Source of the DNA: Nannochloris sp. 'desiccata'
Taxonomy: Eukaryota > Chlorophyta > Trebouxiophyceae > Chlorellales > Chlorellaceae
Reading direction: 5' to 3'
NCBI GenBank assembly: GCA_019044685.2
Contig: JAGTXX020000012.1
Coordinates: 1,566,599-1,630,598, forward strand
DNA: 64,000 nt
The notes below the pieces were generated by a model. It was given only the letters and a program-made list of their open reading frames with translations. It did not search any database and was not told the origin of the DNA. Below are positions 54,901 to 64,000 of this stretch, piece after piece (position 1 is the stretch's first letter; each line of letters begins with the position of its first letter). The position numbers and the translations under genes are program-made.

Positions 54901-57064
54901 CAGCTGCCCCTCCAGCCTGGTCTTCAGACCGGTCATGGAGCTGTGATTACCGGTCATGTAGCTATAGTGAATGTGTAGGAGAGCGTGCATGGTATTCCCA
55001 GCTGGTTTAGTTCGAGCCAGGTCACCCACCTTGGAGATTGTGTTGAGACGGGCACTGTGGTGATGGGGCATGCCACCAGCTGCCCCTCCAGCCTGGTCTT
55101 CAGACCGGTCATGGAGCTGTGATTACCGGTCATGTAGCTATATTGAATGTGTAGGAGAGCGTGCATGGTATTCCCAGCTGTTTTCAGTTGAGCCAGGTCA
55201 CCCACCTTGGAGATTGTGTCGAGACGCTCACTGTGGTGATGGGGCATGCCACCAGCTGCCCCTCCAGCCTGGTCTTCAGACCGGTCATGGAGCTGTGATT
55301 ACCGGTCATGTAGCTATAGTGAATGTGTAGGAGAGCGTGCATGGTATTCCCAGCTGTTTTCAGTTGAGCCAGGTCACCCACCTTGGAGATTGTGTTGAGA
55401 CGGGCACTGTGGTGATGGGGCATGCCACCAGCTGCCCGTCCAGCCTGGTCTTCAGACCGGTCTTGGAGCTGTGATTACCGGTCATGTAGCTATATTGAAT
55501 GTGTAGGAGAGCGTGCATGGTATTCCCAGCTGTTTTCAGTTGAGCCAGGTCACCCACCTTGGAGATTGTGTCGAGACGCTCATGGATGGAGCAAGTCATG
55601 TGGAAGGGCAATCAGAGAATACAAGATACGTATTTTTGTAATTTTCCAGTGCTCACGCCACCTTGGCGGTTGTGCTGAAGGATGGGGGGGGGGGGCGTAG
55701 CCGAAAGCCTATGAAATAGCATCGCCCCAAGGGCTTGGAGATTTCTTCCAGCGCCGGCGCTCAGCATGATGCTGAAAATTTGACTAGATTGATCCAAGCT
55801 GGTGAAGCGAGTAGATCAACCCACCAGCTCTTTTTATAATGTACTTTGTGATATATTTCCAAGTCTACGCTAGACGCTGTTCATGAAAATACGCTATTAA
55901 AGCTCTGATCTCTGTTCACATGCCTGTAATTTGCTGATCACTTCGATTTCCGAACGCAATTCGATTAGCTGCGCCCTCTTTTCTATTAACATAGACGCCT
56001 TTTTCACAGTCCGCTAGATGGCAACTTGCAATTAACCTGCTGTATGTGCTTGTTCAGATCTGGGCCCCAGTCAGCCAGCTGCAGTTGGAACGAAGAGGAA
56101 CGAGACCTCTCGTTAATGCATTATTATTTATTATTTAAAATGAATTACTTCAGGTGTATGCTCTAGTTCATTGGGGTGTGTGCTCCAGCTAAACCTTCTT
56201 GATTCTTTTGTTCTTGATTCAGTTGGAATTTCGGTTGAGATTGTAGAAACTCTCTTCGCTTGAATATTGCACGCTCTAATCTTTATCAGCGATTTGGCAG
56301 CATATTTTTATACCCGTTCTAGCGAGCTGCAGCTATGGATGTCGCTGCTGATGAAAGCCAGACCCATTCCCAGTTCATTACAGAGTCGATGGCTTCCAAT
56401 AGAGATGAACTTCGCGTAGCAGCGCTCAAGGAGCTGCAACAGAGAGCCCTTGATAAGTGGGTTGCGCAAAATGGGACGTCAGCTGGGGTGCAAAACTACA
56501 AACTCTATAAAAGCATTTCTCAGGAGTTGGCGGAGACGGAGCAGGGGTTGGATGGAGGCTACCTGTATCCCATGCTGCGTGGACCTGCCCGTGGCAAGCA
56601 CCTGGTTTTGGAAGATTTACCAAATGCTGGTGGATTTCGTGTTGACCCCAATATGGATACCATCTCAGCTGTCTTCCCTTCTTTGCTTCAGCTCAGAAAT
56701 TTGACCGTCGCCCCGCCAAGAATTATAAAGTAAGTCCACTAAAACAGCCCTTTCTGTGCACGGTGGGTCTAAAAATTAATCGAATACCTGAATACTTGGT
56801 AGCTCACATCTCTGCACCTTCTCTTGTGTTTCTCCAGGGCTTCTCCTGTTCTGGACTCCAAGATCAAGATTGCAAGGAGACTCCGGCCAGATTCAAATGT
56901 CTATACCTACTGCAAATCCAGTGGGGCCAACGAGTACAGCGGGAAAGGTATCTTCAGGCGCATGGGACCTCATACACTGATTGGGAGCGTAGCTACTGAA
57001 GCTGGTGGCACCGTACCAGTCTACATGTGCTCGGCCTGGGCTGGGCCAATGGACGCTGGTGGCT
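51975..57064. repeat. Subtelomeric macro-repeat, unit 1 (5,090 bp)
   Basis: Same start (CTATAAGG) recurs at 57065 and 62155, exactly 5,090 bp apart. Layout: head (about 830 bp) with several ACCGGT palindromes, satellite array (52802-55582), a G-run (about 55684-55695), about 650 bp of non-coding sequence, and a two-exon gene (56335 on) that reads across the end of the unit. By eye it differs from unit 2 at 52109/57199 (G/A), 54013/59103 (G/C) and 55703/60793 (G/C). No transposase, reverse transcriptase or terminal repeats recognised. Confidence 0.93.
52802..55582. repeat. 175/176-bp satellite array, about 16 monomers
   Basis: Monomers marked by CCTGGTCTTCAGACC begin at about 52808, 52983, 53158, 53334, 53510 and so on to 55442; the last is partial. 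Length is 175 where GGCCATGCC or GGGCATGCC occurs and 176 where GGGGCATGCC occurs. Each carries GACCGGTC and, about 22 bp later, TACCGGTC. Types alternate (AGTGGATG/AGTGAATG/ATTGAATG; CGAGACGCTCAC versus TGAGACGGGCAC; GCTGTTTTCAG versus GCTGGTTTAGTTCGAG), suggesting higher-order organisation. Small open frames on both strands are products of the repetition. Confidence 0.95.
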
Positions 57065-57255
57065 CTATAAGGTCTTGGAGCCGCATCCGCTGGCGCGCAT
57101 TTTGCCCAGTCTGGAGCCAGATCGGCTTTTTAGTGGACAAATCCTTGCTCTTTTTGCCATATTTAATTTCCTTTAGATACCTATTATGTAGAGCTATAAT
57201 TCAAGCCCCTAGCAGGGCCTCCCAGGCTGCAGCTGGCTTTGTAAAGTTCAATTGA
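56335..57255 (+). CDS. Macro-repeat-borne two-exon gene of unknown function, crossing the unit junction (copy 1)
   Basis: Exons 56335-56729 and 56838-57255 (GTAAGT...CTCCAG intron), 270 aa. Starts MDVAADESQTHSQFITESM. The body includes ELQQRALDKWVAQNGTSAGV, GGYLYPMLRGPARGKHLVL, DPNMDTISAVFPSL, IARRLRPDSNVYTYCKSSG and TLIGSVATEAGGTVPVYMC. The unit ends inside the sequence at AGPMDAGG; the last 63 codons are read from the head of the next unit (IRSWSRIRWRAF...AAAGFVKFN). The protein looks truncated and extended by tandem arrangement. A TATA-like sequence (ATTTTTATACCC) lies about 25 bp before the ATG. I recognise no family. May be a captured host gene fragment; expression is unproven. Confidence 0.5.
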
Positions 57256-60200
57256 AATCCTCCCAATTCGGGTAATGCCAAAAAATACCGGTATCCAGGA
57301 ATCTAAACCGGTCGAGGGCCCATTTTCTGGAATGTACATACATCAAGTAAGTCTGTTGACCGCGAAAGAACCGGTCCTCGCTTTTCAGCTGGGATTTCTG
57401 CCCATCCAGCACAAATCGTTAGCTGCAGAAAGGCTCTCTAGGCCCCCTAGCTTGCCTTCTTTATGTTCTACATACTTTCATGACCGATAATTCAGCGCTC
57501 TCTCCCGGTATTAATGTTCTGACCCACCAGCTTTTTGATTTCCCTGTGCGCAGATCAAATCCCAGTCTTTGGTTCTCTTTGGATTCAAAACCGGTCGAGA
57601 CCCTCTTTGGAGTTACTGCCGTGATATGTGGGTGACACAGCTGCGGCGGCAAGGCAGCACTTCCTGCTCACGGCTTCAACTTGCCTCATGCTGCAGCAAT
57701 TCCTGGCTTGATCACCAGGTAAATGCAGCTGCTGCTGCTGTGCAGCGCGCTAAATGGTCGTTCCTATGTGTCAGTGAGACTATAGACCCGCGCAGCTGAG
57801 CTGTAATGCCATTTCTGTGCATTGATAGTTCAACAGCTCCAGCACCATTTCCACTCTCTTCAATGTTTGGTGCAGCTCGTTATTAATTCTGCTCCAGCCT
57901 GGTCTTCAGACCGGTCATGGAGCCGTGATTACCGGTCATGTAGCTATAGTGGATGTGTAGGAGAGCGTGCATGGTATTCCCAGCTGTTTTCAGTTGAGCC
58001 AGGTCACCCACCTTGGAGATTGTGTCGAGACGCTCACTGTGGTGATGGCCATGCCACCAGCTGCCCCTCCAGCCTGGTCTTCAGACCGGTCATGGAGCCG
58101 TGATTACCGGTCATGTAGCTATAGTGGATGTGTAGGAGAGCGTGCATGGTATTCCCAGCTGTTTTCAGTTGAGCCAGGTCACCCACCTTGGAGATTGTGT
58201 CGAGACGCTCACTGTGGTGATGGCCATGCCACCAGCTGCCCCTCCAGCCTGGTCTTCAGACCGGTCATGGAGCTGTGATTACCGGTCATGTAGCTATAGT
58301 GAATGTGTAGGAGAGCGTGCATGGTATTCCCAGCTGTTTTCAGTTGAGCCAGGTCACCCACCTTGGAGATTGTGTCGAGACGGGCACTGTGGTGATGGGG
58401 CATGCCACCAGCTGCCCCTCCAGCCTGGTCTTCAGACCGGTCATGGAGCTGTGATTACCGGTCATGTAGCTATAGTGAATGTGTAGGAGAGCGTGCATGG
58501 TATTCCCAGCTGTTTTCAGTTGAGCCAGGTCACCCACCTTGGAGATTGTGTCGAGACGCTCACTGTGGTGATGGGGCATGCCACCAGCTGCCCCTCCAGC
58601 CTGGTCTTCAGACCGGTCATGGAGCTGTGATTACCGGTCATGTAGCTATAGTGAATGTGTAGGAGAGCGTGCATGGTATTCCCAGCTGTTTTCAGTTGAG
58701 CCAGGTCACCCACCTTGGAGATTGTGTCGAGACGCTCACTGTGGTGATGGGGCATGCCACCAGCTGCCCCTCCAGCCTGGTCTTCAGACCGGTCATGGAG
58801 CTGTGATTACCGGTCATGTAGCTATAGTGAATGTGTAGGAGAGCGTGCATGGTATTCCCAGCTGTTTTCAGTTGAGCCAGGTCACCCACCTTGGAGATTG
58901 TGTCGAGACGCTCACTGTGGTGATGGGGCATGCCACCAGCTGCCCCTCCAGCCTGGTCTTCAGACCGGTCATGGAGCTGTGATTACCGGTCATGTAGCTA
59001 TATTGAATGTGTAGGAGAGCGTGCATGGTATTCCCAGCTGTTTTCAGTTGAGCCAGGTCACCCACCTTGGAGATTGTGTTGAGACGGGCACTGTGGTGAT
59101 GGCCATGCCACCAGCTGCCCCTCCAGCCTGGTCTTCAGACCGGTCATGGAGCTGTGATTACCGGTCATGTAGCTATAGTGAATGTGTAGGAGAGCGTGCA
59201 TGGTATTCCCAGCTGGTTTAGTTCGAGCCAGGTCACCCACCTTGGAGATTGTGTTGAGACGGGCACTGTGGTGATGGGGCATGCCACCAGCTGCCCCTCC
59301 AGCCTGGTCTTCAGACCGGTCATGGAGCTGTGATTACCGGTCATGTAGCTATATTGAATGTGTAGGAGAGCGTGCATGGTATTCCCAGCTGTTTTCAGTT
59401 GAGCCAGGTCACCCACCTTGGAGATTGTGTCGAGACGCTCACTGTGGTGATGGGGCATGCCACCAGCTGCCCCTCCAGCCTGGTCTTCAGACCGGTCATG
59501 GAGCTGTGATTACCGGTCATGTAGCTATAGTGAATGTGTAGGAGAGCGTGCATGGTATTCCCAGCTGTTTTCAGTTGAGCCAGGTCACCCACCTTGGAGA
59601 TTGTGTTGAGACGGGCACTGTGGTGATGGGGCATGCCACCAGCTGCCCGTCCAGCCTGGTCTTCAGACCGGTCATGGAGCTGTGATTACCGGTCATGTAG
59701 CTATATTGAATGTGTAGGAGAGCGTGCATGGTATTCCCAACTGGTTTAGTTCGAGCCAGGTCACCCACCTTGGAGATTGTGTCGAGACGGGCACTGTGGT
59801 GATGGGGCATGCCACCAGCTGCCCCTCCAGCCTGGTCTTCAGACCGGTCATGGAGCTGTGATTACCGGTCATGTAGCTATAGTGAATGTGTAGGAGAGCG
59901 TGCATGGTATTCCCAGCTGTTTTCAGTTGAGCCAGGTCACCCACCTTGGAGATTGTGTTGAGACGGGCACTGTGGTGATGGCCATGCCACCAGCTGCCCC
60001 TCCAGCCTGGTCTTCAGACCGGTCATGGAGCTGTGATTACCGGTCATGTAGCTATAGTGAATGTGTAGGAGAGCGTGCATGGTATTCCCAGCTGGTTTAG
60101 TTCGAGCCAGGTCACCCACCTTGGAGATTGTGTTGAGACGGGCACTGTGGTGATGGGGCATGCCACCAGCTGCCCCTCCAGCCTGGTCTTCAGACCGGTC

Positions 60201-62154
60201 ATGGAGCTGTGATTACCGGTCATGTAGCTATATTGAATGTGTAGGAGAGCGTGCATGGTATTCCCAGCTGTTTTCAGTTGAGCCAGGTCACCCACCTTGG
60301 AGATTGTGTCGAGACGCTCACTGTGGTGATGGGGCATGCCACCAGCTGCCCCTCCAGCCTGGTCTTCAGACCGGTCATGGAGCTGTGATTACCGGTCATG
60401 TAGCTATAGTGAATGTGTAGGAGAGCGTGCATGGTATTCCCAGCTGTTTTCAGTTGAGCCAGGTCACCCACCTTGGAGATTGTGTTGAGACGGGCACTGT
60501 GGTGATGGGGCATGCCACCAGCTGCCCGTCCAGCCTGGTCTTCAGACCGGTCTTGGAGCTGTGATTACCGGTCATGTAGCTATATTGAATGTGTAGGAGA
60601 GCGTGCATGGTATTCCCAGCTGTTTTCAGTTGAGCCAGGTCACCCACCTTGGAGATTGTGTCGAGACGCTCATGGATGGAGCAAGTCATGTGGAAGGGCA
60701 ATCAGAGAATACAAGATACGTATTTTTGTAATTTTCCAGTGCTCACGCCACCTTGGCGGTTGTGCTGAAGGATGGGGGGGGGGGGCGTAGCCCAAAGCCT
60801 ATGAAATAGCATCGCCCCAAGGGCTTGGAGATTTCTTCCAGCGCCGGCGCTCAGCATGATGCTGAAAATTTGACTAGATTGATCCAAGCTGGTGAAGCGA
60901 GTAGATCAACCCACCAGCTCTTTTTATAATGTACTTTGTGATATATTTCCAAGTCTACGCTAGACGCTGTTCATGAAAATACGCTATTAAAGCTCTGATC
61001 TCTGTTCACATGCCTGTAATTTGCTGATCACTTCGATTTCCGAACGCAATTCGATTAGCTGCGCCCTCTTTTCTATTAACATAGACGCCTTTTTCACAGT
61101 CCGCTAGATGGCAACTTGCAATTAACCTGCTGTATGTGCTTGTTCAGATCTGGGCCCCAGTCAGCCAGCTGCAGTTGGAACGAAGAGGAACGAGACCTCT
61201 CGTTAATGCATTATTATTTATTATTTAAAATGAATTACTTCAGGTGTATGCTCTAGTTCATTGGGGTGTGTGCTCCAGCTAAACCTTCTTGATTCTTTTG
61301 TTCTTGATTCAGTTGGAATTTCGGTTGAGATTGTAGAAACTCTCTTCGCTTGAATATTGCACGCTCTAATCTTTATCAGCGATTTGGCAGCATATTTTTA
61401 TACCCGTTCTAGCGAGCTGCAGCTATGGATGTCGCTGCTGATGAAAGCCAGACCCATTCCCAGTTCATTACAGAGTCGATGGCTTCCAATAGAGATGAAC
61501 TTCGCGTAGCAGCGCTCAAGGAGCTGCAACAGAGAGCCCTTGATAAGTGGGTTGCGCAAAATGGGACGTCAGCTGGGGTGCAAAACTACAAACTCTATAA
61601 AAGCATTTCTCAGGAGTTGGCGGAGACGGAGCAGGGGTTGGATGGAGGCTACCTGTATCCCATGCTGCGTGGACCTGCCCGTGGCAAGCACCTGGTTTTG
61701 GAAGATTTACCAAATGCTGGTGGATTTCGTGTTGACCCCAATATGGATACCATCTCAGCTGTCTTCCCTTCTTTGCTTCAGCTCAGAAATTTGACCGTCG
61801 CCCCGCCAAGAATTATAAAGTAAGTCCACTAAAACAGCCCTTTCTGTGCACGGTGGGTCTAAAAATTAATCGAATACCTGAATACTTGGTAGCTCACATC
61901 TCTGCACCTTCTCTTGTGTTTCTCCAGGGCTTCTCCTGTTCTGGACTCCAAGATCAAGATTGCAAGGAGACTCCGGCCAGATTCAAATGTCTATACCTAC
62001 TGCAAATCCAGTGGGGCCAACGAGTACAGCGGGAAAGGTATCTTCAGGCGCATGGGACCTCATACACTGATTGGGAGCGTAGCTACTGAAGCTGGTGGCA
62101 CCGTACCAGTCTACATGTGCTCGGCCTGGGCTGGGCCAATGGACGCTGGTGGCT
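57065..62154. repeat. Subtelomeric macro-repeat, unit 2 (5,090 bp)
   Basis: Essentially a copy of unit 1, same length, with the three noted single-base differences. Its array, intergenic part and gene lie at unit 1 position plus 5,090. Near-identity over 5 kb implies recent duplication or ongoing homogenisation. Confidence 0.93.
57892..60672. repeat. 175/176-bp satellite array, unit 2 copy
   Basis: Same order of monomer types as in unit 1, shifted by 5,090 bp, so the whole array was copied with the unit rather than grown separately. Confidence 0.95.
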
Positions 62155-62345
62155 CTATAAGGTCTTGGAGCCGCATCCGCTGGCGCGCATTTTGCCCAGT
62201 CTGGAGCCAGATCGGCTTTTTAGTGGACAAATCCTTGCTCTTTTTGCCATATTTAATTTCCTTTAGATACCTATTATGTAGAGCTATAATTCAAGCCCCT
62301 AGCAGGGCCTCCCAGGCTGCAGCTGGCTTTGTAAAGTTCAATTGA
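61425..62345 (+). CDS. Macro-repeat-borne two-exon gene (copy 2)
   Basis: Exons 61425-61819 and 61928-62345, identical in reading to copy 1, including the junction-derived C-terminal 63 codons read from unit 3. No third copy exists because unit 3 is cut by the telomere before the gene. Confidence 0.5.
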
Positions 62346-63836
62346 AATCCTCCCAATTCGGGTAATGCCAAAAAATACCGGTATCCAGGAATCTAAACCG
62401 GTCGAGGGCCCATTTTCTGGAATGTACATACATCAAGTAAGTCTGTTGACCGCGAAAGAACCGGTCCTCGCTTTTCAGCTGGGATTTCTGCCCATCCAGC
62501 ACAAATCGTTAGCTGCAGAAAGGCTCTCTAGGCCCCCTAGCTTGCCTTCTTTATGTTCTACATACTTTCATGACCGATAATTCAGCGCTCTCTCCCGGTA
62601 TTAATGTTCTGACCCACCAGCTTTTTGATTTCCCTGTGCGCAGATCAAATCCCAGTCTTTGGTTCTCTTTGGATTCAAAACCGGTCGAGACCCTCTTTGG
62701 AGTTACTGCCGTGATATGTGGGTGACACAGCTGCGGCGGCAAGGCAGCACTTCCTGCTCACGGCTTCAACTTGCCTCATGCTGCAGCAATTCCTGGCTTG
62801 ATCACCAGGTAAATGCAGCTGCTGCTGCTGTGCAGCGCGCTAAATGGTCGTTCCTATGTGTCAGTGAGACTATAGACCCGCGCAGCTGAGCTGTAATGCC
62901 ATTTCTGTGCATTGATAGTTCAACAGCTCCAGCACCATTTCCACTCTCTTCAATGTTTGGTGCAGCTCGTTATTAATTCTGCTCCAGCCTGGTCTTCAGA
63001 CCGGTCATGGAGCCGTGATTACCGGTCATGTAGCTATAGTGGATGTGTAGGAGAGCGTGCATGGTATTCCCAGCTGTTTTCAGTTGAGCCAGGTCACCCA
63101 CCTTGGAGATTGTGTCGAGACGCTCACTGTGGTGATGGCCATGCCACCAGCTGCCCCTCCAGCCTGGTCTTCAGACCGGTCATGGAGCCGTGATTACCGG
63201 TCATGTAGCTATAGTGGATGTGTAGGAGAGCGTGCATGGTATTCCCAGCTGTTTTCAGTTGAGCCAGGTCACCCACCTTGGAGATTGTGTCGAGACGCTC
63301 ACTGTGGTGATGGCCATGCCACCAGCTGCCCCTCCAGCCTGGTCTTCAGACCGGTCATGGAGCTGTGATTACCGGTCATGTAGCTATAGTGAATGTGTAG
63401 GAGAGCGTGCATGGTATTCCCAGCTGTTTTCAGTTGAGCCAGGTCACCCACCTTGGAGATTGTGTCGAGACGGGCACTGTGGTGATGGGGCATGCCACCA
63501 GCTGCCCCTCCAGCCTGGTCTTCAGACCGGTCATGGAGCTGTGATTACCGGTCATGTAGCTATAGTGAATGTGTAGGAGAGCGTGCATGGTATTCCCAGC
63601 TGTTTTCAGTTGAGCCAGGTCACCCACCTTGGAGATTGTGTCGAGACGCTCACTGTGGTGATGGGGCATGCCACCAGCTGCCCCTCCAGCCTGGTCTTCA
63701 GACCGGTCATGGAGCTGTGATTACCGGTCATGTAGCTATAGTGAATGTGTAGGAGAGCGTGCATGGTATTCCCAGCTGTTTTCAGTTGAGCCAGGTCACC
63801 CACCTTGGAGATTGTGTCGAGACGCTCACTGTGGTG
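62155..63836. repeat. Subtelomeric macro-repeat, unit 3, truncated (1,682 bp)
   Basis: Begins like the other units and matches them until CACTGTGGTG at 63836, where telomeric sequence starts. It shares the A at 62289 with unit 2 (57199), so it is closer to unit 2 there than to unit 1. Confidence 0.93.
62982..63836. repeat. 175/176-bp satellite array, unit 3, about 4.8 monomers
   Basis: Monomer starts near 62988, 63163, 63338, 63514 and 63690. The fifth is broken after about 147 bp at the telomere boundary. Confidence 0.95.
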
Positions 63837-64000
63837 TTTTTAGGGTTTTTTAGGGTTTTTAGGGTTTAGGGTTTTTTAGGGTTTAGGGTTAGGTTCTTAT
63901 TTAGGGTTTTTTAGGGTTTAGGGTTTAGGGTTTAGGGTTTAGGGTTTAGGGTTTAGGGTTTAGGGTTTAGGGTTTAGGGTTTAGGGTTTAGGGTTTAGGG
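63837..64000 (+). repeat. Telomere, TTTAGGG repeats
   Basis: From 63837 the sequence is TTTAGGG-type. The inner ~70 bp are irregular (longer T runs, TTAGG variants, a TTCTTATTTAGGG interruption near 63892-63906); from about 63915 the heptamer is perfect to the window end, about 12 copies. The G-rich strand points outward, so the right edge is a chromosome end. Confidence 0.98.

Noticed and set aside
52802..55582. Many small open frames on both strands in the satellite (for example frames with SERLDTISKVGDLAQLK or PAWSSDRSWSCDYRSC)
   Set aside because: They recur with the 175/176-bp monomer, shift frame between monomers, and occur on both strands, so they are by-products of repetition.
52802..55582. 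CRISPR-like look of regular repeats
   Set aside because: Monomers are 175/176 bp and nearly wholly identical, with no short repeat/unique spacer pattern, in a eukaryotic chromosome end.

Overview
The window is nuclear DNA from a green alga (Chlorophyta) with a compact genome, and it runs to a natural chromosome end. Three things show this. Genes have short spliceosomal introns (GT-AG, plus two apparent GC-AG). The gene set is plant-like and plastid-bearing: plastid-type heme oxygenase, IV-type starch synthase, TGD1-like lipid permease, PsbP-domain lumen protein, DUF1995 protein, plant-type arginine decarboxylase and PPR protein. The right edge is a tandem array of TTTAGGG, the Arabidopsis-type telomere repeat, with its G-rich strand running outward. 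I cannot name the species from sequence alone.

From 1 to about 47 kb is ordinary, densely packed single-copy DNA with about 25 genes, usually under 400 bp apart and often in divergent or convergent pairs. From left to right: a Sec23-like COPII protein (cut by the left edge), TAF2, an NXPE/PC-esterase-like membrane protein, a Ser/Pro-rich unknown, IPP isomerase, an F-box/LRR protein beside a decayed relative, heme oxygenase, an unknown 492-aa protein, APC11, SKI8/WDR61, arginine decarboxylase, triosephosphate isomerase, complex I NDUFA5, a small coiled-coil protein, a plastid membrane protein, a DUF1995 protein, a PPR protein, TGD1-like permease, HflX GTPase, an STK19-like protein, an F-box protein of the At4g00755 type, TCF25/Rqc1, starch synthase, SLX1 and malic enzyme. 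They do not form one pathway. Many products are plastid proteins. Several genes become full length only when a small 5' exon is added (TAF2, both F-box genes, starch synthase, SLX1, APC11, TPI); I reconstructed these by joining splice sites in phase.

From 47 to 51.8 kb the sequence changes. It holds a decayed RWP-RK transcription-factor gene with nonsense and frameshift lesions, one intact PsbP-like gene, and a second decayed gene of unknown type.

From 51.8 kb to the end is subtelomeric repeat. A 5,090-bp unit is present twice in full and a third time cut off after 1,682 bp by the telomere; the first two copies differ at only three positions that I noticed. Each unit contains an array of about 16 satellite monomers (175/176 bp) and a two-exon open reading frame whose 3' part crosses the unit junction into the next copy. 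ACCGGT palindromes recur twice per monomer and also in the unit head. This telomere-associated element is the most likely undescribed item in the window.
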